The position numbers were made by a program, and so were the translations under genes. The notes under the pieces are model-generated. The model had not been told where the DNA came from, did not search any database, and worked only from the letters and a program-made list of their open reading frames with translations. DNA of 64,000 bases, from the NCBI GenBank assembly GCA_977017575.1, contig CDRNVI010000027.1, positions 124,001 through 188,000 of the forward strand, in the 5' to 3' direction. Below, piece by piece: positions 1 to 10,782 of the stretch (position 1 is the first letter of the stretch; the number at the start of each line of letters is the position of its first letter). This DNA comes from Paramoeba atlantica. Lineage: Eukaryota; Discosea.

Positions 1-1806
1 GCTCACCAACCGTCTCACAGTTTCTCCTGCGGCAATTGGGCGGACGTCGTTTTCGCCTTTCTCTAAAGCGCACAGCCGGGCTCCAGCAAAGTGGCTCTGT
101 ACTTCCACTGGTGCTTTTCCCGCTAGGAGGTGATTCGCCAGCTTCGTTAGAGACTGGAGTGAATTAATGTTCTTGCCTCCGTGGGTAAGTATCGCCGCTT
201 GTAAGTGCTCGGGGCGCAGTCCCATTGTGCCCGCGGAGGAGCCTCGGTGAAAACCCCTTACCGCCTTCTCAATTTCGGATTCATCCAACTCCAGGGGTGC
301 TGCAGCGGGGAAGTGGTTGACGCTCCCAGGGATGAGCAGACGGCAGGGGTGTTTTTCTTGTAGCTTAGAGAACGTGGCATCATCGTCCGGAGCCATTGGA
401 TCCGACGTTAGAGCAGCCATGCCTCTGGAATATTCCCCCTGCCGAACGAGGAGTTCTGCCCTTAGTGTGGCTTTCTCTTCTTCATCACTAACCTCGGTAG
501 GGGTTGCTTCCTTTTTGCGGTAGGTCGTCAAGGCCTCTTTCCAGAGGAGGGAATAATCCAACGCAAGCCAACGCTGCATGCAACTGTAGGCGTGGGAAGC
601 ATATGCCATGTGGCCTTTGCGGCCTCCACGGCGTGGGGCGGGGAGGACACATTTGGGTAGCATGGCCAGCAAGGTCCACGACTGCAGTGAATTGTCTTTG
701 ACGGCGTTATCCAAGGTCTCCGTAAGAATTTCACCCCACAGCTGGCGGCATCGATGTGGTACGTCCTTGCATGTACTAAGCGGTAGCGAGCAGATAGTTG
801 ATAAAGATGGAAGCTCAAGCTGAGTGATTCCGGCTCTCCGTCCTGGGCTCTCCGCGTCAGGAAGGGTTTGCGCATGAAGCTCGGATGGCGGAGAGGCCAT
901 TGTTGCTTTGCAGCTATGGGAGTGATATGAACGTTTGTTTTTGTCGTAGTTTCGCCCGCAAGAAGAACAAAGGAAGCGACCTTCTACATCCCACCACTCT
1001 GCGGGAATGCTGCTTCCGTGCCGGCAAGCGACGTGGTTGTAAAAAGCTTGCCACGACCCGCCGTGTGGCAAGCTCCGCCATGAACATCCCTGAGCCGGGC
1101 ACTGTCGAGAATCGTCTCCGTTGAGGGGAAAAGATGCGCCTTGTGATCCGGAGTACCCATCTTCCTGTTGTCCTTGACTCAATTCTGCTGAGACAGTGTT
1201 CTCTGCAGAATTGGTTGCTGGGGGCATTCCTCGTCGTTGCGATGGTGGGGGATAGGGGGCAGCTTGGTCGTGAATCGTGGATCCAGCGGACGCAGTCTGT
1301 ATTTGGGTTGTCGTTAGTTGCGTCGAACATGGATCAAGCTCCATTGCAAGCAAATCTTCCCTATCGCGTAACTCATTGTCGTGTACCCTATGGTCCGCCT
1401 CTTCCGTTTTTCTGAAAGTGGTTTTCTCTCGCGTCTTGGGAGTTTTTATGAGGCCTCGAATGTGCCCTTTAGTACAAGGAGATGAGGTGGATGCTTTACG
1501 CCGTACAAACTTCTTTGCAACAGAATCTTTGTCAGACTGTGGTGCTTTAACCTCGTGACCTGGGCCGATGAGCACCCGAGAGTGATTCATTTCTTCGTCG
1601 CTTCCATCTTCGCGTCCTGTGTCAGGTGTCGGTTTTCCGTGTGAAATCGAATCAGCTTTTTTGCACCAGTCTTCAGGGATATTCGTAGGAATGGGAGTGG
1701 TGTATAGAAGTTCGTTGTAGGTACTCGGCTGGTTAATGAGGTGCGCATTACCTTCAAATTGATCCCAGGATCCTGTTTTATGAGTCGACTCCTCTTCGCC
1801 GGTCAT
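1..1806 (-). CDS. RLE-III-type reverse transcriptase, N-terminal 602 codons (runs off window)
   Basis: One uninterrupted minus-strand frame reads from an ATG at 1806 to the window edge, so only the N-terminal part is visible. About residues 265-340 hold two Cys/His finger-like clusters: CPAQGC followed by FYNHVACRHG, then FLCSSCGRNYDKNKRSYHSH. Around residues 420-450 there is a region like LPAPRRGGRKGH. The start of an RT domain follows with GSSAGTMGLRPEHLQA and, at the edge, VRPIAAGETVRRLV. That combination is known from RT proteins with C-terminal Cys/His plus nuclease modules. I link it to the C-terminal RLE-III fragments elsewhere in the window by family resemblance, not by overlap. The start is supported by the SL about 50 nt upstream. 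A pyrimidine tract ending in GCAG lies between SL and ATG and looks like a 3' splice acceptor. The protein should bind nucleic acid and reverse transcribe its own RNA. Confidence 0.8.
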   Translation of the reverse strand, partial: MTGEEESTHKTGSWDQFEGNAHLINQPSTYNELLYTTPIPTNIPEDWCKKADSISHGKPTPDTGREDGSDEEMNHSRVLIGPGHEVKAPQSDKDSVAKKFVRRKASTSSPCTKGHIRGLIKTPKTREKTTFRKTEEADHRVHDNELRDREDLLAMELDPCSTQLTTTQIQTASAGSTIHDQAAPYPPPSQRRGMPPATNSAENTVSAELSQGQQEDGYSGSQGASFPLNGDDSRQCPAQGCSWRSLPHGGSWQAFYNHVACRHGSSIPAEWWDVEGRFLCSSCGRNYDKNKRSYHSHSCKATMASPPSELHAQTLPDAESPGRRAGITQLELPSLSTICSLPLSTCKDVPHRCRQLWGEILTETLDNAVKDNSLQSWTLLAMLPKCVLPAPRRGGRKGHMAYASHAYSCMQRWLALDYSLLWKEALTTYRKKEATPTEVSDEEEKATLRAELLVRQGEYSRGMAALTSDPMAPDDDATFSKLQEKHPCRLLIPGSVNHFPAAAPLELDESEIEKAVRGFHRGSSAGTMGLRPEHLQAAILTHGGKNINSLQSLTKLANHLLAGKAPVEVQSHFAGARLCALEKGENDVRPIAAGETVRRLVS

Positions 1807-1854
1807 ATTAAAGGAACCGCGTACCTGCAAAAAGATGGAATAAGGAAAATAATT

Positions 1855-1892
1855 CAACAAGGTACAGAAACTGTATCTTTATCGTTAATATT
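1855..1892 (-). other. Near full-length spliced-leader sequence at retroelement 5' end
   Basis: The minus strand reads AATATTAACGATAAAG, then ATACAGTTTCTG, then TACCTTGTTG. It resembles the 39-nt kinetoplastid and diplonemid SL exons, which share a CAGTTTCTGTAC....TTG end. No GT donor follows, so this is not an SL RNA gene. It is the 5' end of a copied, trans-spliced transcript whose coding region starts at 1806. It is the longest SL copy in the window. The others retain only the 3' 10-16 nt. Confidence 0.75.
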
Positions 1893-2233
1893 TTATTTTT
1901 TTATCTTTTTATTTCCACAGAAGTATATTTTCTTTTTCTTTTTTCTCAGCCCAAAACTAGCAATTCAATCTCCCCTAGGTATATACGACAAACAAGACAC
2001 AGTAAAAATAAAAACAAGCAATCCAGGCCCAATCCATTCGCGCGTTCCGGACCGGGTCTTTCGACCACTCCACGGCCTGACTTGTGAACCCGTCCCTTGC
2101 TATACGGGAGGGCGCAGGCGCGGGCCTGTGTCGACAGCGACACGGTCGCGAAACAGGATGCTGGCCGACGGGGAGGAGATTCACTGCCCGTGTACTACCT
2201 CACTTGGGGTACCTAGCCCTCGCGGGCTAGGCG
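1893..2233 (-). mobile_element. RLE-III 3'-UTR fragment, 5'-truncated
   Basis: About 340 bp match the 3' UTRs of the RLE-III copies around 31.0 kb and 32.5 kb. All share a CGACAC stem block (GTGTCG-ACAG-CGACAC) and a CCTAGCCC/GGGCTAGG hairpin. No coding part remains. The left end is A-rich on the element strand and abuts the SL of the next element. The right end is cut by the poly(T) that starts RLE-II copy a. Confidence 0.65.
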
Positions 2234-2297
2234 TTTTTTTATCTTTATTTTTTTTTTTTACAAATCATATTCTGTTTTCTTCCGTTTCGTATTGGCG

Positions 2298-2353
2298 CTA
2301 CCCCCCTTGTCAGGGGGATAGTAACTAACTAAGCTTACGCGTCTTTGTAAGCT
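2298..2353 (-). other. Two-hairpin 3'-UTR motif of RLE-II
   Basis: Hairpin 1 (2298-2321) pairs CTATCCCCC with GGGGGGTAG around a 6-nt loop, with one U-G pair on the element strand. Hairpin 2 (2332-2353) pairs AGCTTAC with GTAAGCT around an 8-nt loop. Both recur in RLE-II copy b at 40024-40047 and 40057-40078, where hairpin 1 is CTACCCCC/GGGGGTAG with a different loop. Conserved stems with variable loops suggest an RNA structure, plausibly the site recognised by the element's own RT. Confidence 0.65.
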
Positions 2354-5300
2354 GGCTATTGAATAACTAAATATTAAATTTTAAACTTGCGACAACGCTT
2401 TGCCCATTTGAGCGTTCAGAATGACACCGTTTAATTCTTGTAGATGCATTCCAAAATCTCGCACTACGGTTTCACGATCACGTCCGTTTGCATCAGCTAA
2501 TGCCTTCAGAAGGGCGACACTGCTTTTGTTCATGGCTCCTCCGGCAAGCACTGATAGGCATACAAATTTTTCCCGAGGAATTAGATCGGAGTTTACATAA
2601 GTGTCCAGCTTCCTTTTTTCTGCTTCCTGCATCAGTTGGGCTCCCCGTTTGTGGATGTTTGATTTCGATAGTTCATTTGTTACCGTGAAATCATAAAATA
2701 TTTCACCCGACACCCAAAAGATCACGAGGTCCGGGCCGCTTCGATGGAAGGATGTGGTTCCACATGTTTTCTGATGCTCCTGTTTTCGCTGTTCGCTCAC
2801 CGCTTCGGTACATTTAAGGCATCGGTATGATGTGAATTGTCGCGGTTCACGCTCGCATGGGATCCCGGCTCGCAGACATAGATCGTATATGTGCCGAACT
2901 AGTGCATTGTGCCTTGTCGTTGCATTTGCCCCCGTGCATTTTACACAGCCAAGTAAATGTGCCAGAGAGTGTTTAGACTCAAGGATCATCTTGCATCCAG
3001 GGCACAGAAAATTATTCGGCATTCTTCTGTGCGCGATTCCGAGTCGCGCCATTACCACCAGTGTGAATTGGGAGGATGGGATGCATCTCGTTCTGCCTTG
3101 TAGCCAGTCGTGGTTCCCCTTCTCGCTGCACGCTTTTACCAACGGTGCTACCTCCTCATTTTTCTTAGTGAGTTCCTGATATACCTTCTGATTTAACATT
3201 GCATCTGTCACGGCACCATCATCACTTACTACTTCGCTTTCCCGCATCATCTCTTCGTCATGCGTTAACCGAGCTGAGTTGATTTTACAGCGCTCTAGAG
3301 AAACGCGTTTCGAAGAATTGTAAGCAGCATTGCGAGTTTCGGCCGATGATGGTAGACCGAGTCCACCTTTCTTGACGGGCAGTCGACACCAGGAGATGTG
3401 TTTGTCGGACATTTTACCGAGCCATGTGCGCATTACCTCTTCAACCTCCTTATCGAATTGTTTACATAGCTTTTCGGAAGCAGCTGGCGTGTGTACCCGA
3501 GTGTGGTATCTGTGTCGGATGTTTACGCTTTTCGAGAGTAAGAGCAGCGATATGTTGTTCAACCCCATGAGCTTTAGACGTCGAAAAATTGCTTCATGCT
3601 TCTTAAGCTTTCGCGCTAAACACTCGCTGACCACCTCATCATCTCCTATGAAAGCTCCGAGCGTCTTTGTCGCTGCGTTTTCTGTTTTTACACCCTCTGT
3701 TTGAAGAGTTTCCGGGATCGGGATTTTGTTCTTTCCACTAAACCACACGCATTTATGTTTTGCCATTTTAACTCGTTTTTCAGCCAGGAGACCATGTAAG
3801 CGAAGAAATGCGTTGGCCAATGCTTGATGATCCTCGGACGCCATATTAATATCGTCTATGAAGGCAAAAATCTTTACTTGTGGGAATTCTGCCGCAAGCG
3901 CTTCCAAGATGGGCTGCATGAAGGCGCAAAAGTATAGGGTGGACAGCGGAGAGCCCTGCCGAACTCCAGCAGAGCTGTATATCGTTTCATAGTGCTCGCC
4001 ATTCTTTCCATAATATAAAAGCTCCGATGCCTCGGAGTATTCGGTGTGGAAGAATCTTCGAAACGGTCGCAATGTACACAGACCGAAAACAACTTTCGCG
4101 ATGTCACTGCGCATGGGTGAGTTGAAAGCGTTGGCGAGATCAATGGATAAAATCGCTTTCCCTTCTTGGTAATGACTTTGTAGGCGATGTACTACCTTTT
4201 CACATCCAGACTGTATGGAGACACCGAATTGTAAAGGAGCAAACAGTTTCTCGAGCGTGTGCTCATGTCGCGCTACCAGTACGATTCCGGCCAACTTTAG
4301 GAACACTTCGCCGACGCATATTGGTCGAATGCCTTTGTCCACTTTTGGTATCGCTACTAGGCGGGAGCGTTTGAGGCGGTTCATCACTTGCTTCGACAGG
4401 AAACCGTTTATGAGGTCAGCAAGCATATGGCACATTGAGACGCAACATATCTCGTCATCCATAAGGAGACGGATAATTGTGTCGGTAGTTCCCGTTGGAC
4501 CCGGTGCCGATCCTTTCACAAGTCGCCGACCTGCTGCTCGGAGCTCTTCAGTTGCGATTATTGCTATTTCTGGGGAATCGTCCGGGAGATCAAATGTCTC
4601 GTGGTTTTGCGGATGGAGATCTTTGAGTTTTTCGCATATTTCGTCATCCGTGAGTTCATGTGGTCGCACTTCTTGATCCAGAACTTTTGTTGCCTTGGTT
4701 ACGCATCCTTCTAACGCTAGGCGGGTTGCTTTCTTAATCGTGCGCATTTCAGCTTTGCTCTTCTCATCCGTGTCCATATCATTTTCGTCGTCCCGGAACG
4801 GACGCCTCCGCTTCTGTCGACGCGATGCTGTTCGTACGACCGTCAACGAATGTTTCATCGCCGATAGGACTCTGTTCCAGATATCGTTCCTAAGATCATA
4901 CGAGCTGATTGCGTAGTCTCTTATGATGTCCCTGTATATGGCGATGACGCATGGTGCAAAGTCGGCGTGGATTGCTCGGAGTTTGGGCATGGGGGTTAGA
5001 TCTAAATCTTCTTCCGTGTATTTTGTAACTGTTTGGCTGACGTTCGTTTTGCTGCGTTCACTGTGGTCCATCGGAATCTGTCTTTTAACCCATTGTATTT
5101 TGTAAACTCGAACATTCGTTTGCGGTGGAAGAAAACCCTTGAACGTGTTATTTACTTTGTGGCCTTGAACTCCTGAGTATTCCATCGACAACTTTGTTCG
5201 TCCACTCCTGTGATTTGCTGATGATACAGTTCCCCTTGATACACTAAGCGTGTCTTGGCAATCGAAACCCCAGGTCAGATCGCATATATCGCCCGCTTTT

Positions 5301-5898
5301 GCCTTGTTTATAGCATTGGATATTCCTTCGGCTGTCAATGGAAAATTGTATCGCGGATCTATTGTGCACGCTGATTGTAGGTCGTTATCTATTCCATTGG
5401 TTAAATTTTTGTATCCTTCGTGATCGATCGGTTCAGGTGGTGATAGAGGAGCTGGCAATGGTGGACCCTCATCATTGTTTCGTTGTTGCACTGGCGATTC
5501 GCAATCGTGGAAAAGGGGGTCTCGATTGTCATTGTTGGAATCGTCAGTCTGCTCTCGACTTGTTGCGCCCTCGTCATGTGGACTGAGATTATGAGCCCTA
5601 GATTCTTGGACTTCGCGATTTAGTGGCGCGTGGGCCGTGGTATCGATGTTGCCTTGGTATCCTGTGCCTGTGTTTTCGATTGGTTCATGCTGTGGCGTTT
5701 GGTTTCGGTATGTCCCTACGAAGTCTTGCCATTTCTTTTTGATTTTAATCAACCGAGATTCTGGCGCTTGTTCATGTCCGCCTGCAATTGTCGAGGATTC
5801 CGGATGGCTTTGATCTGACGGTTCTCGCTGATCTCGCGCTGGCCCTGGGGAAGGAATGAGCGGTAGACGGGGTGGTGATGGCGATTTCAGCGCTTCGG

Positions 5899-6165
5899 TT
5901 TTTTTTTTTTTTTTTTTCATGAAGACTCGTTGAAAAGGTTCTTCCACCCTCTGCAACGTGGTGTCTAAGAAAGGAAATCCGGACGCTGGCCACATCCCCC
6001 CATCATAGAAAAGGGCCCCCCACCCAAGAAAACTCCTTTTTTTTTTTTATTCAAAAATAATCCCTCCTGAATTTCAATCCGTAAACATGTAAGCTTACGC
6101 GTCTTTGTAAGCTGAATCTAAAGATGAGATAAGCTAATACTTTAATTTTTTTCTGATGATTAGTA
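5899..6165 (-). mobile_element. 267-bp 3'-end-only insert with poly(A) and 7-bp target duplication
   Basis: The insert is flanked by GCTTCGG at 5892-5898 and 6166-6172. It starts with 19 T (a poly(A) tail on the minus strand). It contains a second T11 run, about 38 bp matching the A-repeat start of YR-3 (53098-53140, opposite strand), and the RLE-II AGCTTAC/GTAAGCT hairpin. It is therefore a composite of retroelement 3' ends, heavily 5'-truncated and probably moved in trans by an RLE protein. Confidence 0.75.
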
Positions 6166-6389
6166 GCTTCGGAATCGGCCGAGGACATCTGCAGAGCTCT
6201 CGTTCGCGCTTTACGCGAGAATGCGTGCATGCTGGGACGTGGGGCGGGTGGAGACGAGGACAGCACACCCGACGGAGGCGAAGGCGGTCCACATCGTGGA
6301 GGTGAAGGGTGCGAAGGAGATTGCACGTGGGGAGCAAATGGCAACTGTTGCGGAGGTCGTGGTGGCGATGGCAGGGGCGATGGTGGTGG

Positions 6390-6480
6390 CGGCGATGGGG
6401 GCGGCGGTGAGGGCGGCGATGGGGGCGGCGGTGAGGGCGGCGATGGGGGCGGCGGTGAGGGCGGCGATGGGGGCGGCGCT
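6390..6480. repeat. 24-bp minisatellite coding PPSPPPPS
   Basis: About three to four units of GATGGGGGCGGCGGTGAG plus GGCGGC encode the proline-rich linker near the RLE-II N-terminus. Copy b has about six units at 48685-48845, so the repeat changes length between otherwise near-identical copies. The open frames on the other strand and in other frames (Gly/Asp- and Arg/His-rich) are shadows. Confidence 0.8.
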
Positions 6481-6607
6481 GGCGGGTCCTTTGGGAGCTT
6501 CTTGCGGCGCGTAGGGGGAAGCGATTGAACAACGGGAGCTACCCCCGTATTCTTCGCCATGGCACGCGTGAGCATGCCCATTTAATAAAATTTAATAAAA
6601 ATCAACA

Positions 6608-6664
6608 ATATTGCATAAGTATAGGAATATTGCATAAGTATAGGAATATTGCATAAGTATAGGA
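6608..6664. repeat. 19-bp tandem repeat, 3 units, between two 5' ends
   Basis: Three perfect copies of ATATTGCATAAGTATAGGA lie between the SL remnant of RLE-II copy a (minus) and that of LINE-a (plus). Four copies of the same unit, inverted, occur at 50830-50905 next to YR-3. Confidence 0.9.
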
Positions 6665-6665
6665 A

Positions 6666-6679
6666 TCTGTACCTTGTTG
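6666..6679 (+). other. SL-derived 5' end of LINE-a
   Basis: TCTGTACCTTGTTG is the 3' 14 nt of the SL. It is followed by a 32-nt AT-rich leader and the LINE-a ATG at 6712. The truncated SL marks the copied end of a trans-spliced mRNA. Confidence 0.75.
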
Positions 6680-6711
6680 ATTTCTTTAAATAAAATTTCT
6701 TTATCCCCACT

Positions 6712-8711
6712 ATGACACTTACCAAACCGCGCGGCAAACGTTCTGCGAGCGCAAGAAACGCCCGTCGAAATAGATTTGTGAGAAATGAAACGGAGTGCCC
6801 ACGCCTGGCCCAGGCCGCGACACAGGATCAGGCCATGAGTCTGACAAATGAAAAATCAACGATCCAGGATCAGGCTACGAGTCTGATAAATGAAAAGTCA
6901 ACACTGGCCCAGGCCGCGACCCAGGACCAGGCGACGAGTCTGATAAACGAAAAGTTAACGCACAGAGGTCTCGATGCGTTTAGTACAGCCACTTCCGGTA
7001 GCCCGACCGCCAGCCCGACGGTAAGTGCGGAAGATTCGAAGAAACTAGAAGGTGGAACAGAACAAAAATACGACAATCGAAGAACAACTGGGGCCCTCGC
7101 AGGAATCGCAGCCTCCATCCCGTTTTCGTGCGAAAACCCGCTAGAAAATGAAAGCCTCACCAATGAAAAAATGGATTCTCCTTTCAACTCAGAACCCTTA
7201 TTACCTACGCTGAAACCCCTGTCGCCCACACTGAGTCAAGAGGCCATTTTAGAGAAGTCCTCTTCATTTCTAAATCGTGCTGAACACAACAGACGCCCGA
7301 AGGATCAGAGCAGGCCCAAAGGTTTCGTGATGGCTACATATAACGTAAAAACATGGCATCGAAAAGAAAGCAAAAATGTCACGGATGAATCTTGGATTAT
7401 ATACGCGATATCCACCGCAGTCATGGAAGAAGAAGAAGGAATAGATATACTTGCAGTCCAGGAGTGCAGAATACCGGACGTCAACGAATTAAAGATCACA
7501 ACTTCTGAAACCTCTGGAAAATCATGGAGACTACTCCACAGCGGTAAAAAGAAACGCCCCTTCAACATAAGGGGTGTAGGCTTTCTGCTGAACCCTAAAG
7601 CTAGCAAAGCCCTAATGAGCTATCAAGGGATATCAGAAAATATAATGACAGCGAGTTTTAAAATTAGAAATGGAAGAAATATATTTGTGATCGCAGCATA
7701 CAGCCCAACAAACGACTCCTCAGCTGAAGAGAAAGAAACTTTCTACACATCATTGCAGAGGACCATAAGAAGCAAGCCTGCCGAAGAAATACCGCACGTC
7801 CTTGGAGACTTTAATGCTATTATAAAAAGTGCACCCGAGCTACACCCAACGGTCGGAGAAAATGCGGTGGGAACGAAAACAACAGATAACGGAGAGAGAC
7901 TTATCCACTTCTGCCAACACAATGGGTTAATACTCTGTAATACAATAAATGAGCTAACCGAAACTACAAGCTGGGGACTCAAAGCCTGGACCTGGAGCCA
8001 CCCAAACGGAGAACACAAAAATCAGATTGACTACATAGCCGTACCTAAATATGTAAGACCAGTTGGAGCACGAGTTATCGAGAACCTTCCGTACGAAAGT
8101 GACCACAGAATAGTTTGTACGACGTTGTATTACTCGGCAACGCATGCGCAACAAAGCGTCAAGCGAAAAACTTTTCCGCAAACAATAGAGGAAAACGAAG
8201 AGAACAAGGAACACTATAGCCGACTAATGGAAGATTTCACATATCTCCATAAGAAAACCAAAGACATAGAGAATGAGTGGAATGCACTAAAAAAAGGTAT
8301 GCTGCACGCCTCGGATAGTATACCAAACAACGAGAAGAAACAGAGGAAAACTCCCTGGATTACAGAAGAGATCATTCAACTCATAAAATCTAAACATGAA
8401 GCAATCAGACACTCACGAAACTCAAATCTGACCACAGCAAATAGATCACGAGCTAGTATGCTGGCTGAGAGCCAAAAGAAAGAAGTCTCCCGAAAATGTA
8501 GAGCCGCCAGACGACAGTACCACGCCCGACAAGCATCCCAGCTGGAGAGCGCAAGACAGCGATGTAATCACTTCGAAATGTTTAAAACAGCCAATGAAAT
8601 ATGCGACACACAGATTTCCCGGCAGGATAATGCTCCGCTGGAAAATAAAAAGGGTCTATTAATAAATGAGGCACAAGGAAAAGCTGAAATCTTTGCGTCA
8701 TATTTCGAAGA
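6712..8711 (+). pseudogene. LINE-a ORF part 1: APE-type endonuclease
   Basis: The start ATG lies shortly after the SL remnant. Residues about 30-85 contain an imperfect LAQAATQDQATSLINEKST repeat of unknown role. The exonuclease/endonuclease/phosphatase fold covers about residues 205-470. Its landmarks are MATYNVKTW, AVQECRIP (catalytic Glu), AAYSPTND, LGDFNAIIK (Asp/Asn), NQIDYIAV and ESDHRIV (terminal Asp-His). It would nick DNA to prime reverse transcription. The genuine sequence ends at FASYFEE (8711). The next few codons and the stop at 8727 come from the B repeat of YR-1. The RT half resumes at 24018 in frame. Confidence 0.85.
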
Positions 8712-9441
8712 ATTGCCCTCCGGGTGAGCCCCTGCACAACATAAAGAAACTATAAAATATATTGTACGAAAAGGTGAACTTCAGTCTACATAATGTATAT
8801 TGATAATTTGTTTTAACGGTATCCTATGTACATCTCTGCACTCTTTTATTTTACAATTGAATTTGAAACTATCCGTAGAAACCAATTTGAACAAACTAAT
8901 AATACTATAACATTCACTCACCGAGAGATGCATTGTCTCTCCCTGTCGCGAACGGGTGTCCACGCGGGGACCACCGTTGGTGGGCGGGACAAAATTTTCG
9001 TACGGATATAATCTTCTATCCTTTACCAAAGTATAAATAATTGATGTACGATTAAACTCTGACAATTTAACTAAGTAAAAATCATAATATGAGAATATCA
9101 TGTGCCCCGTGGGGCCACCCCCCCACCCTACAGGAAACTCGATATCCTTCGAACAATTCTATTCGTAGACTTCTAGAATTGCCCTCCGGGTGAGCCCCTG
9201 CACAACATAAAGAAACTATAAAATATATTGTACGAAAAGGTGAACTTCAGTCTACATAATGTATATTGATAATTTGTTTTAACGGTATCCTATGTACATC
9301 TCTGCACTCTTTTATTTTACAATTGAATTTGAAACTATCCGTAGAAACCAATTTGAACAAACTAATAATACTATAACATTCACTCACCGAGAGATGCATT
9401 GTCTCTCCCTGTCGCGAACGGGTGTCCACGCGGGGACCACC
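8712..9441 (-). repeat. YR-1 B1-A2-B2 split direct repeats
   Basis: The 264-bp B repeat occurs at 9178-9441 and 8712-8975. The A copy lies between them at 8989-9177. A 13-bp spacer, read as CCCGCCCACCAAC on the element strand, separates A2 from B2. A circle made from this arrangement would carry an A-B junction usable by the recombinase. Short frames inside (for example the duplicated MYISALFYFTIEFETIRRN) are spurious. Confidence 0.85.
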
Positions 9442-9447
9442 CTTTCG

Positions 9448-10782
9448 CTAGTCACAAATTTTCCCTTTCGCACTGCTCTGGACCTGTTGTCGACTGATTG
9501 GATCTGCGGGATTCAATTTTGATGAAATGTATTCCGGCTGTACGGTAATTCCCTGCTTTCTTAAGAATTGCAGCAATGGCTTCAGTTCAAAATGAATTCC
9601 GTCTGAGTTTGTTGATTTCTTTTTAATTGATGCTAAACACGATGTGTTATCGATGAAAAGGTCCACACAAGTTCCTCGGTGGAAGTGATGTACCAAACGC
9701 TCGAAAGCGAGACGAACGGCCCTCGTCTCTGCTTTGTTCACTTCGTACGCGAAGTTCTCCTCCCAGCGATCCCCCACACAAACTACTTGCCCGTAGTCGA
9801 GGTACAATATTGCTCCCCATCCCGTCGACGAAGCATCCGTGTATAAGGTGTGGCGGTGTGGAACTGTATCCGGATGAGGAGGGGGTGTTACTGGATTATT
9901 TAAGCATATCTTATTCTTCCATTCCGTCAATGCCAAAGTTACATACGGAGGGAGCGGTACCCGTACGTTGTGTAGTTCAGGTTTGTTGTTGAGCGCATTG
10001 ATACGTCTGCGAACCAATTTTAGGGGAAAATGGTAGTTTGTTATCGGTTCACCCAGAACTGAGGATGCGTGCACGAGTCGTCCCACTGCTGATTCAAGTT
10101 GCTCAAAAGTAGCATAACGAAATCTATCCTCTTTCATTCGCTGAATTATCTTTGGTCCCATTTTTACCTTACCCTCTTCGTGACAAAACTCCACTCCATT
10201 GAAAACATAGTTCGTCATAGGATCCGTGCCCTCGTCCTTGAAAGTTGCATTAACGCTGCCAGCTCGAGAGTCAATGAATTGTTTATACGCGCTCGCCTCT
10301 TCTTCCCCTCCCGCGTACCTTACTCCATCAACATAGACGTCAGCTTTAAAGGTTCCATCATACGCGGAACTCTCGCTGCAATAATGCGGATCCCCGGCCA
10401 ATGTTGATGTAATTGTGTGCATGATTTCCGGGGCACACCTATGCCCCATCGGCATAACTTTTAGTTCATATAGGTCTCCATTGCTTCCTCGAAATCTAAA
10501 CTTTGCCCGTGCCTGCTCCGGCACACTCACCTGATAAAAACCACATGATAAGTCGCGCTTCAGCCCGTACGGCTCTTTCGCTCGATGCAAATAGAAAGCA
10601 GCGTGCTTTAAGGGAACGTAAGGTATGTAATCTTCTTTGAGTCTCTTGTTGTCCTCTCGAGTCCACGCTATAAATCTGCGGCGCTTTTCAACTCCAGTTT
10701 CATCCGCGGGTTCAATAACCGTAAAGGGTATCACCCACTGATTGGTGGGGCGTTTGTTTTCTTCGTCCGGTGATACTTTACT
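9448..10782 (-). pseudogene. YR-1 RT-RNase H, C-terminal part
   Basis: The frame runs from the RLE-I insertion point (TSD at 10775-10782) to a stop 7 bp before B1. It begins KVSPDEENKRPTNQWVIPF, collinear with YR-2. RT motifs are GLKRDLSCGFYQVSVP, MPMGHRCAPEIMH and DVYVDGVRYA. The second Asp of the usual YxDD box is Gly. The RNase H part shows YTDASSTGWGAILYLDYG, NKAETRAVRLAFERL, VDLFIDNTSCLAS and KLNPADPISR, supplying the four acidic positions. There is no separate 3' UTR before B1. Confidence 0.85.

Larger units (their letters stand above)
2381..6581 (-). pseudogene. RLE-II reverse transcriptase/endonuclease, copy a (interrupted)
   Basis: The gene starts MGMLTRAMAKNTG (ATG 6581), passes through a PPSPPPPS repeat, and is interrupted after ADSEA by the insert at 5899-6165. 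It resumes with KSPSPPRLPLIP and runs to a stop at 2381. Without the insert and one target duplication the frame is continuous, about 1310 codons. Upstream of RT lies a beta-rich block (DLTWGFDCQDTL ... GFLPPQTNVRVYKIQW). RT signatures are GSAPGPTGTTDT, SIDLANAFNS (motif A), SSAGVRQGSPLS (B) and FAFIDDINMA (C). The C-terminus carries CPGC...C..C and CLKC...H...C fingers and then SGPDLVIFWVSGEIFYDFTV, the PD...D core of a restriction-like endonuclease. Such proteins nick target DNA and prime cDNA synthesis from the nick. A T19 run at the break gives a false KKKK start in the downstream half. Confidence 0.85.
2234..6606 (-). mobile_element. RLE-II retrotransposon copy a, nearly full length
   Basis: The 3' end is a T-rich tract on the plus strand (2234-2259, a poly(A) tail on the element strand), followed by a 3' UTR with two hairpins. 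The 5' end is an AT-rich leader directly after GTTG, the last four bases of the SL. The single ORF (6581 to 2381) is interrupted by a 267-bp insert with a 7-bp duplication. The 5' end faces LINE-a head to head across three 19-bp repeats. Its N-terminus is nearly identical to that of RLE-II copy b. Confidence 0.8.

Noticed and set aside
1855-1892. SL RNA gene
   Set aside because: The SL-like exon is not followed by a GT donor or intron-like sequence, and continues into an element leader.
1741-2328. 195-residue plus-strand ORF
   Set aside because: It spans an SL junction, a pyrimidine tract and the 3' UTR of a minus-strand element, with no recognisable domain.
6221-6528. Gly/Asp-rich and Arg/Ala-rich plus-strand ORFs
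   Set aside because: Antisense shadows of the proline-rich coding repeat. The same holds at 48425-48938.
8712-9441. LTR pair of an LTR retrotransposon
   Set aside because: The repeats are arranged A1 ... B1-A2-B2 with a tyrosine recombinase instead of integrase and without target duplication.
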